Part shown: positions 54,761-63,548 of the stretch, one piece after another | Position numbering within the stretch: position 1 is the stretch's first letter | Layout of the letters: the number at the start of each line of letters is the position of its first letter | NCBI RefSeq assembly: GCF_004769525.1 | Contig: NZ_RQFT01000015.1 | Coordinates: 124,001 to 188,000 of the forward strand | DNA: 64,000 bases | From: Leptospira bouyouniensis | GTDB taxonomy: Bacteria > Spirochaetota > Leptospiria > Leptospirales > Leptospiraceae | Direction of reading: 5' to 3' | The notes under the pieces: model-generated | What the model was told of the DNA's origin: nothing | The model's database searches: none | Seen by the model: only the letters and a program-made list of their open reading frames with translations | Made by a program: the position numbers and the translations under genes

Positions 54761-55756
54761 ATGAAAAGAATTTTTGTTTCTACATATCCATTTGGCCAGT
54801 ACAATGAAGAACCGATCTCAATCCTTCGGAAAGAAGGTTGGGAAGTTGTTTTAAATCCAACCAAGAGGAAGTTAACTTCGGAAGAAGTAGCAGAATATGC
54901 AAAAGATGTAGATGCTATTATTGCAGGTACAGAAGATTTAACTCCCTTGATTCAAAAAAATCCAGGTTTAAAAATCATATCCAGAGTCGGAATTGGATTG
55001 GATTCCGTACCTTTACAATTGTGTAGAGATAAAAACATAACAGTGGCATACACTCCAGATGCAGTGACCATGGCTGTTGTGGAGTTAACTATTGGACTTA
55101 TGGTAAGTCTTACAAGGAAAGTCCATTTGGCTAACTTTGAATTAAGGAGAGGTGGTTGGTCTAGGTTCACTGGAAAACGTCTTGGTGAATCTGTCATTGG
55201 GCTCATTGGTTTAGGAAGGGTGGGAAGTAATGTTCTAAGGATTCTGAAAGAATTTAGGCCAAAGGAAATTTTGGTTAATGATCTAAAAAATAAATCAAAA
55301 GAAATCCAAGAAATCATGCAAGATACGGGATTAAAAGTAAGACAAGTAGACAAAGAAGAAATTTATAAAAATGCCGATATCATCTCTCTCCATGTTCCTT
55401 TAACCAATCTGACACGGAATATGATTGGAAAAACAGAATTCGGTTTAATGAACGAATCTACATTTGTCATCAATACAGCAAGAGGTGGAATTGTTAATGA
55501 GTCTGATTTGTTTCATGCTGTTAAATCGGAACAAATCGCAGGTGCTGCGATCGACGTATTTGAAAAAGAACCATACAAAGGGAATTTGATTGAATTAGAA
55601 AATATTATATTAACGGAACATATGGGTTCTTGTTCATTTGATTGTCGTTATCTGATGGAATTTGGTGCTGCTTCCGAAGTGGTTCGATTCTTTAAAGGAG
55701 AACCTCTTTTAAATCCTGTCCCAGACGAAGAACTTGAAAACCAAAGAAAAATCTAG
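54761..55756 (+). CDS. D-isomer-specific 2-hydroxyacid dehydrogenase (SerA-like)
   Basis: The 331-residue protein has the NAD motif GLIGLGRVGSNV, the NTARGGIV block with catalytic Arg, the Glu in FEKEP and the His in TEHMGS. It oxidises or reduces a 2-hydroxy acid. The lack of an ACT domain shows it is not a full-length SerA of the E. coli type. In this cluster it may act on a sugar acid of the ulosonate pathways, or make 3-phosphohydroxypyruvate for an amino donor. It starts three bases after the methyltransferase. Confidence 0.8.
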   Translation: MKRIFVSTYPFGQYNEEPISILRKEGWEVVLNPTKRKLTSEEVAEYAKDVDAIIAGTEDLTPLIQKNPGLKIISRVGIGLDSVPLQLCRDKNITVAYTPDAVTMAVVELTIGLMVSLTRKVHLANFELRRGGWSRFTGKRLGESVIGLIGLGRVGSNVLRILKEFRPKEILVNDLKNKSKEIQEIMQDTGLKVRQVDKEEIYKNADIISLHVPLTNLTRNMIGKTEFGLMNESTFVINTARGGIVNESDLFHAVKSEQIAGAAIDVFEKEPYKGNLIELENIILTEHMGSCSFDCRYLMEFGAASEVVRFFKGEPLLNPVPDEELENQRKI

Positions 55757-57623
55757 AACAAATCAAATTCTGATTTGGACTGAGAGTTCTAATCCACCGA
55801 AATTTGATGGTCTCGTATTTTTATGGAATTTATACCAAAAAAGTACAAAAGAGATTATCTCTGTACCCTATGAATTAGAAGTAAATGCATTTTTTTTTAG
55901 AGAGAGGTATTTAAACTTAATCGATAAAGTTAGTAACATTCAGATCCACAAGAAAGATATAGATTCCTACTTTCGTATTGATGATACTTTTAGTTTATGG
56001 TGGATGAATTTAAGTTTTGAAAAAAATTACGGGAAATCAGATTTATTTAGCAACTCGATTAAACTAGTTGTATTAGAATATTATCTAGAGGAAATTGAAT
56101 GTTCCTTAGTAAAGCTTTCCCAACCAGCAACAAAGGAATTGGTTAAGTATCTAACTCTAAGATTTAAAAAAGTTTCATTTTTAAATCTAACTTACATCGA
56201 TTACAACAACAGGTTTAAACATATCCTTGGTCTAAGAAAGATCAAATCTATTCTACCTTATTTTGTATTGGGACTTATTTCTATTTTCCGTTATGTGAAA
56301 TTTTGTGGAGGAATCAACTTCCGTTCCAATCATAGCCAGGATCTTGCAGAAAAACTTTATATCTATGATTATTTTTTCCATCTCTTGACAGAAGAAAATG
56401 AGAGTGAATTTAAATCAGCATATTGGGGCACACTTCCCAATTTAATCAATCGAAATCAAATAGAAGTGACTTATTCGCATATCTATGTTCCGAGTAAAAC
56501 TTACCCAACAATCAAGGTTGCAAAAAAGAAGATAGATGAGTTCAATCAAAGCATCGATTCCAAAGTTAAACATAAGCTTGTGGAGCAAATAACAATCTCC
56601 GTCTTATGGCAAGTTATATACCATTACATCAAATTTAGTTTAATTTATCTTTTTTGTGTTTCCTTTCGATTCAAACCTTTGTTAGATAAGAAGGAATTGC
56701 GACCTAGTTTGTATTTATGGAATGAATTAAAAGATTCCATGTTGGGTTCGATCGCAGTTCAGAATTTATTCACGTATTTTACGATTAAAAGCCGAGTAGA
56801 AACTGCCACAAAAAATGCTATTTTAGTATACTTATTGGAAAACCAAAATTGGGAAAAGGTATTGGTTTATCATTGGAAAAAAGTCATTAGCAAAAAAATA
56901 TATGCAGTCACACATGCTACCGTTCGATTTTGGGACCTTCGTTATTCCTTTCGAATGAATTTATCTGGATTCAGACAGAACGAGTGTAAACCAGAGAAGA
57001 TTGTTTACAATGGTCCACTTTCAAAAAAAGGGCTATTGGATTTTGGTTATAAAGAAGAAGATTTGGTTCCTGGTGAAGCACTACGGTTTTTGGGATTAGA
57101 AACACTTCGCAAAAACAAGATTCAATCCAAACAAAATCCAATCTTTTTGGTTTTTACTGATTATTTATTTTCAGTGAGCAAATTTCAGTTGGAACTTTTG
57201 GAATCATTGCATTTACCATACAGAGTAATCGTAAAACCTCATCCTGCTTGCCCCATAGATAAATACAATTTTCCAAATTTAAATTTTGAAATCACGATGG
57301 AACATTCTGAAACTTTATTAAAAACTGCATCCATTGTGTTTACTAGTAATGTTACTTCAGCAGCTCTTGAGGCATATTACCTTGGACTTCCTGTAATTTC
57401 GGCACGAGATCCAAAAGAAGTTAATTTGAGTCCTCTGTTTGGTGTAAAGGATGTACATTTTGTTTCCTCAAAAGAGGAACTTAAAAAATCAATCGAAACG
57501 ATAGAAAAAGATGGGATTCGATCCAAACGAAATCCTGTTTTTTTTACAAATTCCAATTTGGAAAAATGGAAAAAAATCTTAAATGTATCAATTGTATTAT
57601 TTTATTTTGGAAATATGATTTAG
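55734..57623 (+). CDS. Putative surface polysaccharide transferase, LIC13510-like
   Basis: The 629-residue protein resembles a Leptospira surface-carbohydrate family (LIC13510-type, TIGR04326) over its length. The C-terminal half has VKPHPACP and FTSNVTSAALEAYYLGLPV, a GT-B-type donor site. The middle contains two hydrophobic segments (about 175-192 and 285-310). Start TTG 55734 overlaps the dehydrogenase end by 23 bases; no later start gives the full N-terminus. Glycosyltransfer from a CMP- or related donor is inferred. Confidence 0.65.
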   Translation: MKTKEKSRTNQILIWTESSNPPKFDGLVFLWNLYQKSTKEIISVPYELEVNAFFFRERYLNLIDKVSNIQIHKKDIDSYFRIDDTFSLWWMNLSFEKNYGKSDLFSNSIKLVVLEYYLEEIECSLVKLSQPATKELVKYLTLRFKKVSFLNLTYIDYNNRFKHILGLRKIKSILPYFVLGLISIFRYVKFCGGINFRSNHSQDLAEKLYIYDYFFHLLTEENESEFKSAYWGTLPNLINRNQIEVTYSHIYVPSKTYPTIKVAKKKIDEFNQSIDSKVKHKLVEQITISVLWQVIYHYIKFSLIYLFCVSFRFKPLLDKKELRPSLYLWNELKDSMLGSIAVQNLFTYFTIKSRVETATKNAILVYLLENQNWEKVLVYHWKKVISKKIYAVTHATVRFWDLRYSFRMNLSGFRQNECKPEKIVYNGPLSKKGLLDFGYKEEDLVPGEALRFLGLETLRKNKIQSKQNPIFLVFTDYLFSVSKFQLELLESLHLPYRVIVKPHPACPIDKYNFPNLNFEITMEHSETLLKTASIVFTSNVTSAALEAYYLGLPVISARDPKEVNLSPLFGVKDVHFVSSKEELKKSIETIEKDGIRSKRNPVFFTNSNLEKWKKILNVSIVLFYFGNMI

Positions 57624-57639
57624 GAAATAGTTTTAAGAA

Positions 57640-58737
57640 ATGAGTTTAGATTCTTACTTTAAAAATAAAAAAGTTTTGGTGACTGGACATACTGGATTTA
57701 AGGGTTCTTGGTTAATCACTTGGTTAAAGTTAATGGGAGCCGAAGTTTCTGGGATAAGTTTAGATCCTTTATCGTCTCCTTCGCATTTTGAAGTAGGAAA
57801 TATGAAAAAGTCGATTCGGGATTTACGAATCGATATCCGGGATAGTGTTTCCATTGAGAAAGCTATACTCGAAATCAAACCTGATTTTGTTTTTCATTTA
57901 GCAGCACAGGCACTTGTTCGAAAATCCTATCTCAATCCATTGGAAACTTGGGAAACAAATGTTATGGGTACCCTGAATGTATTAGAAGCATTGAGGAAAT
58001 ATGATTCACCTTGTTCGTGTGTGATCATTACAAGTGACAAATGTTATGACAATGTGGAATGGATTTGGGGATATAGAGAGAATGATGTACTAGGTGGACC
58101 AGATCCTTATAGTGCTTCGAAAGGTGCTGCGGAACTTGCAATTAAATCACATATAAAATCTTTTTTTCCTAAACACTCAAGTCAGGTACGCATAGTATCG
58201 GCAAGAGCTGGGAATGTGATTGGTGGAGGGGATTGGTCAGAGGATAGGATCATACCTGACTGCGTAAAAGCTTGGTCCAGCAATCAATCTGTAGATTTAA
58301 GAAATCCAAATGCAACTCGGCCTTGGCAACATGTATTAGAACCACTAAGTGGGTATCTAACATTAGCTGTTAAGTTAGTGGAGAATCCAGATTTACATGG
58401 AGAACCTTTTAATTTTGGTCCTCTTGCCAATCAAAACCATAGTGTATTAGAACTTGTGGAGAAGATGTCTGAATATTGGGATTTGGTTAAATGGCGAGAT
58501 ATATCCAAGGAAAAAACAGGTCCCTATGAGTCAGGATTACTCAAACTAAACTGTGACAAAGCATTAGCTCTATTGAAGTGGACCGCAGTATTGGGATTTG
58601 AAGAAACAGTAAAACTTACTTCGGAATGGTACAAATCGTATTATAGTCATCCAAATGATATTTTACAGACAACTTTGGATCAAATCAAACACTACCAATC
58701 ATTTGCAAAGAATAAAGGATTGGAATGGGCATCGTGA
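57640..58737 (+). CDS. rfbG: CDP-glucose 4,6-dehydratase
   Basis: The 365-residue protein is an extended SDR with TGHTGFKGS for NAD and YSASKGAAEL for the catalytic Tyr and Lys, plus TSDKCYDN, a mark of RfbG. It converts CDP-D-glucose to CDP-4-keto-6-deoxy-D-glucose. The CDP-glucose-forming rfbF lies two genes downstream. Dehydrase RfbH, needed for 3,6-dideoxy sugars, is not in the window, so the route probably yields a 6-deoxy sugar. The ATG lies 16 bases after the transferase gene. Confidence 0.9.
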   Translation: MSLDSYFKNKKVLVTGHTGFKGSWLITWLKLMGAEVSGISLDPLSSPSHFEVGNMKKSIRDLRIDIRDSVSIEKAILEIKPDFVFHLAAQALVRKSYLNPLETWETNVMGTLNVLEALRKYDSPCSCVIITSDKCYDNVEWIWGYRENDVLGGPDPYSASKGAAELAIKSHIKSFFPKHSSQVRIVSARAGNVIGGGDWSEDRIIPDCVKAWSSNQSVDLRNPNATRPWQHVLEPLSGYLTLAVKLVENPDLHGEPFNFGPLANQNHSVLELVEKMSEYWDLVKWRDISKEKTGPYESGLLKLNCDKALALLKWTAVLGFEETVKLTSEWYKSYYSHPNDILQTTLDQIKHYQSFAKNKGLEWAS

Positions 58738-59159
58738 GTCTTTCTGCTATTAAAGTCACACAAATAAGAGAGATCCCGACTCCAGGTGGGAATGTACTTC
58801 ACGCTTTAAAAGGCAGTGAAGATTCTTTTCAAGGTTTTGGGGAAGCTTATTTTTCATGGATTGAATCTGGTTATATCAAAGCTTGGAAAAAACATAACAA
58901 AATGGTGATGAATTTAATTGTACCAGTGGGGAATGTTAAATTCGTTTTCTTTGATTCTGAACATAATTTATTTTCAGAATTCATAATCGGAGAATCCAAT
59001 TATTCTAGGATCACTGTACCAAGTGGATTGTGGTTTGGATTTCAGGGAATGAACTCTCCCAAAAACTTGATCTTGAATATTTCCAGTATTCTGCATGATC
59101 CGAATGAAGCCGACAGATTAGAACTATCAATGATAAAGTATGATTGGGGAGTGGTATGA
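58734..59159 (+). CDS. RfbC-like nucleotide-sugar 3,5-epimerase family protein
   Basis: The 141-residue cupin resembles dTDP-4-dehydrorhamnose 3,5-epimerases found with rfbF/rfbG, with PTPGGNVLHALK, a likely catalytic His in KKHNKM and the SGLWFGFQG block. It should epimerise CDP-4-keto-6-deoxy-glucose. I prefer GTG 58734, in a GTGA overlap with the rfbG stop; the alternative ATG at 58725 would add three residues. It is shorter than RmlC, as usual for this group. Its stop overlaps the next gene by ATGA. Confidence 0.75.
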   Translation: MSLSAIKVTQIREIPTPGGNVLHALKGSEDSFQGFGEAYFSWIESGYIKAWKKHNKMVMNLIVPVGNVKFVFFDSEHNLFSEFIIGESNYSRITVPSGLWFGFQGMNSPKNLILNISSILHDPNEADRLELSMIKYDWGVV

Positions 59160-59917
59160 AAGTAATCATTTTAGCAGGTGGATTTGGAACAAGGTTATCA
59201 GAATATACTGATGTAATTCCTAAACCCATGGTTCCAATTGGTGGAAAACCGATTTTATGGCATATTATGAATCATTATGCAAAATTTAATCATAAAGATT
59301 TTTATCTGGCACTTGGATACAAAGCAGAAGTTGTAAAAGATTATTTTTTGAACTATCGATCCTTAAATTCTGATTTTACGATCGATCTATCATCTGGTAA
59401 TATCAACCCCCATCAACATGATACTGTCGATTGGAAAGTTACTTTGGTGAATACTGGTGATCTATCGATGACCGGTGGGCGTGTCAAACGTATGCAAAAA
59501 TTTATTGGGAATGAAACTTGTATGTTAACATATGGAGATGGAGTTTCCAATATAGATTTAGACAAACTATTAAGTTTCCATAAAAGTCATGGTAAAATGA
59601 TTACTGTGTCTGCCGTACGGCCTTCTGCACGTTTTGGTGAATTAGAAATGGAAGGTTCCCTCGTGAAAAGTTTCCAAGAAAAACCACAGTTGCACCAAGG
59701 ATGGATCAATGGAGGGTTTTTTATATTTGAACCTTCTTTTTTTGATTTTATCGAAGGTGATGCAACCTTGTTAGAGCGTGAGCCATTGGAGCGTGCCACA
59801 AAGGCAGGGCAACTTATGGCATATCATCATGAAGGATTTTGGCATTGTATGGATACAAAAAGAGATCATGAATTATTGGAATCTCTCTGGGCAAAAGGAG
59901 CCCCTTGGGTAATATAG
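59156..59917 (+). CDS. rfbF: Glucose-1-phosphate cytidylyltransferase
   Basis: The 253-residue protein has the nucleotidyltransferase motif LAGGFGTRLSEYT, IPKPMVPIGGKPILWH and the YGDGVSNID metal site, matching RfbF. It makes CDP-glucose from CTP and glucose-1-phosphate. The ATG at 59156 overlaps the epimerase stop; the TTG at 59144 is not needed. Together with rfbG, the epimerase and the next reductase it forms a four-gene CDP-sugar module. Confidence 0.9.
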   Translation: MKVIILAGGFGTRLSEYTDVIPKPMVPIGGKPILWHIMNHYAKFNHKDFYLALGYKAEVVKDYFLNYRSLNSDFTIDLSSGNINPHQHDTVDWKVTLVNTGDLSMTGGRVKRMQKFIGNETCMLTYGDGVSNIDLDKLLSFHKSHGKMITVSAVRPSARFGELEMEGSLVKSFQEKPQLHQGWINGGFFIFEPSFFDFIEGDATLLEREPLERATKAGQLMAYHHEGFWHCMDTKRDHELLESLWAKGAPWVI

Positions 59918-59918
59918 A

Positions 59919-60872
59919 TTGAGAAAAGTTTTAATCACAGGCGGATTTGGATTCTTAGGTGGTAGAATTGCAGATCATCTTGGCAATCAAGGATTTGAGG
60001 TTTCTTTGGGTTCAAGGACAAGTAAGTTAGTTCCCAGCGGTTTCAACAATTGTAAATCTGTTATCACAAATTGGGATGATACCAATGAACTAAGAGATGT
60101 TTGTTCTGATCAAGATGTGATCATCCATACAGCGGGGATGAGTGCAGAAGATTGTGCAAAAGATCCGATAGCTTCTTTTGAGTTTAATTGTATTGGTACT
60201 ATGAAGTTACTAAAAGCATGTAAATCCAATGAACGAAAAAAATTTATTTATTTGTCAACCGCTCATGTTTATGGAAGCCCATTGGTTGGTAAACTATCTG
60301 AAGATTCAATACCTAGAAATAATCATCCTTATGCCACTTCTCATTTGGCAGGCGAATTTGGTGTCAATTATGCGAACGCAAAAGGTGATACAGAAGGGTA
60401 CAATCTTAGATTGTCCAATGGATTTGGGGCTCCCATCTTGGAATATGTGAACTGTTGGAAGTTATTTGTTAATGATCTTTGTAAACAAGCCATTACGAAA
60501 AGGGAACTTACAATCCATACGAATGAAGAACAACAAAGAGATTTTATTCCTATAAGAAATATTACAAAAACAATTGAAATGATCATCAATCAAAAAAATC
60601 CGCTGAATCATAATACATTCAATCTTGGTTCTGGTAGTAGTTTCACTTTATTTGAAATGGCAAAAATAATCCAATCGAGAACCAATCATTTGTTTCATTT
60701 TAGTCCTGCGATTATAACAAATCCAAACGTAAAAAACTCTAATGGAAATTTTTTAGAGTACAATGTTGATCGTCTTAAATCTTTCCATCTCTTAGACAAT
60801 GTAAATTTAGAAGGCGAATTAGATTCACTATTACTGTATTGTCAGAATCATTTTGGTAAATCTACAATCTAA
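59919..60872 (+). CDS. NAD-dependent epimerase/dehydratase family reductase
   Basis: The 317-residue extended SDR has the NAD motif GGFGFLGG and the STAHVYG block. The expected catalytic pair YxxxK is YATSH, so Lys is replaced by His. It likely reduces the 4-keto group of the CDP-6-deoxy sugar or changes its configuration. Related proteins with the same His may exist in other O-antigen loci. The start is TTG 59919, one base after the rfbF stop; the Rossmann motif follows at once. Confidence 0.75.
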   Translation: MRKVLITGGFGFLGGRIADHLGNQGFEVSLGSRTSKLVPSGFNNCKSVITNWDDTNELRDVCSDQDVIIHTAGMSAEDCAKDPIASFEFNCIGTMKLLKACKSNERKKFIYLSTAHVYGSPLVGKLSEDSIPRNNHPYATSHLAGEFGVNYANAKGDTEGYNLRLSNGFGAPILEYVNCWKLFVNDLCKQAITKRELTIHTNEEQQRDFIPIRNITKTIEMIINQKNPLNHNTFNLGSGSSFTLFEMAKIIQSRTNHLFHFSPAIITNPNVKNSNGNFLEYNVDRLKSFHLLDNVNLEGELDSLLLYCQNHFGKSTI

Positions 60873-61763
60873 ATGGAATCAAAAGATCCACTCGTTTCTG
60901 TCATCATTCCAACCTACAATAATGGTCATTTAATTGGTTATGCTATTGATTCCATCATCGGCCAAACTTATAGGAATTGGGAAATCATAGTCGTTGATAA
61001 TACATCCACTGATCATACTTTAGAATTATTAGAGGGGTATGCAAATAAGGTCAATTTACGGTATTTCACAATCCAAAATGAGGGTGTCATTGCGAAATCT
61101 AGAAATTATGGGATCAAACAGGTTACAGGTGAGTTCATTGCATTTTTAGATTCGGATGATTGGTGGGAACCTCAAAAATTGAAGGAATCTATTTCCGCTT
61201 TGAATACGGGAATGGATCTTGTTTACCACGATTTGTGGGAAACAAAGTCCCATACGATGAGAAGGATCAAGAGGAAAGTCAAAACGAGGGACTTAAAAAC
61301 TCCTATTTTCACGGATTTACTTCTGAACGGAAATGGGATCATCAATTCGAGCGTAGTTGTAAGAAAAGCCATCGTTGAAAAAATTGGATTAATCTCAGAA
61401 AAAAAATCAGATATTGCCTGGGAAGATTTTGAATATTGGTTACGGATTTCTACTATCACAGAAAAATTTATCAGAATCAAAGATTGTTTAGGTTACTATT
61501 GGGTAGGTGGTGGCAATGTCAGCAATCCAAACAAAACTCTGACGATTTTGAAAGAAATTCATTTACGTTTTCAGTCTCAATTCATTGATTTTGGAAAACG
61601 TAATTTGTATCCAAGTTGGATATACTATGGAATTTTAACCGCTCAAATTGAGACCAAACAGATTCGGACTGAAGACATTCAAGTTATGTGGTCAAAACTG
61701 AATCTGAAACACAAACTATTCATACTGATTAAGATACTTTTCAATGCTCTTAAAATTAATTGA
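60873..61763 (+). CDS. Family 2 glycosyltransferase
   Basis: The 296-residue GT-A enzyme begins with VSVIIPTYNNG, has the nucleotide Asp in VVDNTS and the DxD-type metal motif FLDSDDWW at about residue 92. It should transfer a sugar from a nucleotide sugar to the growing O-unit at the cytoplasmic side of the membrane. It is the only clear GT2 enzyme in the window. It abuts the reductase gene with no gap. Confidence 0.9.
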   Translation: MESKDPLVSVIIPTYNNGHLIGYAIDSIIGQTYRNWEIIVVDNTSTDHTLELLEGYANKVNLRYFTIQNEGVIAKSRNYGIKQVTGEFIAFLDSDDWWEPQKLKESISALNTGMDLVYHDLWETKSHTMRRIKRKVKTRDLKTPIFTDLLLNGNGIINSSVVVRKAIVEKIGLISEKKSDIAWEDFEYWLRISTITEKFIRIKDCLGYYWVGGGNVSNPNKTLTILKEIHLRFQSQFIDFGKRNLYPSWIYYGILTAQIETKQIRTEDIQVMWSKLNLKHKLFILIKILFNALKIN

Positions 61764-61772
61764 TTCTAATAC

Positions 61773-61778
61773 AAGGAG
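61773..61778 (+). promoter_or_regulatory. Shine-Dalgarno AAGGAG deciding the wbuX2 start
   Basis: AAGGAG lies six bases before TTG 61785 but directly against TTG 61779, so the second codon is the likely start. It is one of the few strong ribosome sites in the cluster. Confidence 0.6.
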
Positions 61779-61784
61779 TTGGGT

Positions 61785-62927
61785 TTGAAAACACAACAAA
61801 ATTATCAAGTTTGCACTAATTGTGCTATGGATACTACTGATCCTAATATCACGTTTGATTCAAACGGAGTTTGTAATCATTGTTTGAATTTTTATAAGAA
61901 TATCAAACCCGAATGGGATAATAAATTAAACAACTCTCAATTATTAAACAAAATGATTGAGGACATCAAAAAAGCTGGTAAGGGAAAAGATTACGATTGT
62001 ATTCTTGGTATCAGTGGAGGAGTTGATAGCTCTTATCTAGCATACTTGGCTAAAGAAAAGTTTGGATTAAGACCACTTTTGTTCCATGTCGATGCTGGTT
62101 GGAATTCACAAGAAGCTGTAAATAATATAGAAAGAATTGTGGATGGTCTAAAGTTAGATTTAATAACCGAAGTTGTTAATTGGGAAGAAATGAAAGATTT
62201 ACAACTTTCGTTCTTTAAAGCGGGTGTTCCTCATTTGGATACTCCACAAGACCATGTATTTTTTGCCTCCCTATATAACTACTGTGCAAAACATGGATTT
62301 AAGTACATTCTAAACGGTGGAAACTATTCTACAGAATGTATCCGTGAACCTCTGGACTGGCATTACCATGCATCGGATTTAAGGCAGTTAAAAGACATTC
62401 ATAAAAAGTTTGGAACAAGGAAATTAAAAACATTTCCATTAGCAGGAATTTTTAAGTATAAACTTTATTATCGATTTTTCAAAGGACTTAAAGTAGTCCA
62501 ACCTTTAAATTACATTCCATATACCAAAGAAGGTGCAATACAAGAATTAGAAACAAAATTCAAATGGCAAAGGTATAGCCACAAACATTATGAATCCAGA
62601 TTCACAAAGTTTTATGAAGGGTATTGGTTGCCCAAAAAGTTTGGTTATGATAAACGTAAGGCTCATTATTCCAGTTTGATTTTAACAGGCCAAAAAAGCA
62701 GAGAGGATGCATTAAAAGAAATTGCAAAACCACCTTTTGATGATGACACAGCTAAAAAAGATTTTGAATACATTGCATCAAAACTGGATATCTCGGTAGA
62801 AGAGTTAAGAGGTTACGAAACATCAGAAAATAAATCCTATCGTGATTATAAATCAGCAAGTGACATTATCGCTTTCGCTACAAAAATCCTTCAAAAGTTA
62901 GGAATCGAAAAACGGGTGATTCAATAA
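61785..62927 (+). CDS. wbuX: N-acetyl sugar amidotransferase (WbuX type), set 2
   Basis: The 380-residue protein has the zinc-ribbon pair (CTNC, CNHC) and the intact PP-loop SGGVDS at about residue 76. A GGNYSTE block later in the domain supports the family. It is the second complete amidation enzyme in the window and, with the following HisH and HisF homologues, should convert an N-acetyl to an acetamidino group on a sugar. Start TTG 61785 is set by the AAGGAG site. Confidence 0.85.
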   Translation: MKTQQNYQVCTNCAMDTTDPNITFDSNGVCNHCLNFYKNIKPEWDNKLNNSQLLNKMIEDIKKAGKGKDYDCILGISGGVDSSYLAYLAKEKFGLRPLLFHVDAGWNSQEAVNNIERIVDGLKLDLITEVVNWEEMKDLQLSFFKAGVPHLDTPQDHVFFASLYNYCAKHGFKYILNGGNYSTECIREPLDWHYHASDLRQLKDIHKKFGTRKLKTFPLAGIFKYKLYYRFFKGLKVVQPLNYIPYTKEGAIQELETKFKWQRYSHKHYESRFTKFYEGYWLPKKFGYDKRKAHYSSLILTGQKSREDALKEIAKPPFDDDTAKKDFEYIASKLDISVEELRGYETSENKSYRDYKSASDIIAFATKILQKLGIEKRVIQ

Positions 62928-63545
62928 ATGATAGGCATTTTAAATTACGGAGTTGGTAATATAAAAGCATTTTCAAATATTTTAAAAAGTCTCGGATTTG
63001 ATTTTAAGGTGATTGAAAGTGGAGAAGAAATTTTAAGCGTAGATAGGCTGATTTTACCTGGTGTTGGTTCTTTTGATAGTGTGATGGAAAAATTGGAACA
63101 TGCCAATGTGATGGATGAACTCTCTAGTTTTGCATTGAAAGAAAAACGTCCGATTTTAGGTGTTTGTGTCGGTATGCAAATATTAGCCGATTCAAGTGAA
63201 GAAGGTCAAAAAAGAGGATTAGGTTGGATCAAAGGAAAAGTGAAAAAGTTTAACTTTTTAAATTTAGAGACAAAACCAATGATTCCTCAAATAGGATGGA
63301 ACGAAGTTTTGATCAAAAAACAAAACTGTAATTTACTCAAGAACCTTGATACGAATCCACATTTCTATTTTTTACACTCTTACTATTTTGAATGTGAAAA
63401 CCAAGCGAATGTAATAGCAGCAACTGACTATGGATTTGAATTTTGTAGTGCTGTGAATCATGAGAATATATACGGGACCCAGTTCCATCCTGAAAAAAGC
63501 CATCATAATGGCATTCAGTTACTTAAAAATTTTGCGACTTTATAA
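62928..63545 (+). CDS. wbuY: HisH-type glutaminase subunit (WbuY), set 2
   Basis: The 205-residue glutaminase begins with ILNYGVGNIKAF, has the nucleophile Cys in GVCVGMQ and His-Glu in FHPEKS. It makes ammonia for the amidotransferase encoded just upstream. The ATG at 62928 abuts that gene's stop. Its normal N-terminus is the best argument that the set 1 copy also needs the upstream block. Confidence 0.85.
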   Translation: MIGILNYGVGNIKAFSNILKSLGFDFKVIESGEEILSVDRLILPGVGSFDSVMEKLEHANVMDELSSFALKEKRPILGVCVGMQILADSSEEGQKRGLGWIKGKVKKFNFLNLETKPMIPQIGWNEVLIKKQNCNLLKNLDTNPHFYFLHSYYFECENQANVIAATDYGFEFCSAVNHENIYGTQFHPEKSHHNGIQLLKNFATL

Positions 63546-63548
63546 TTT

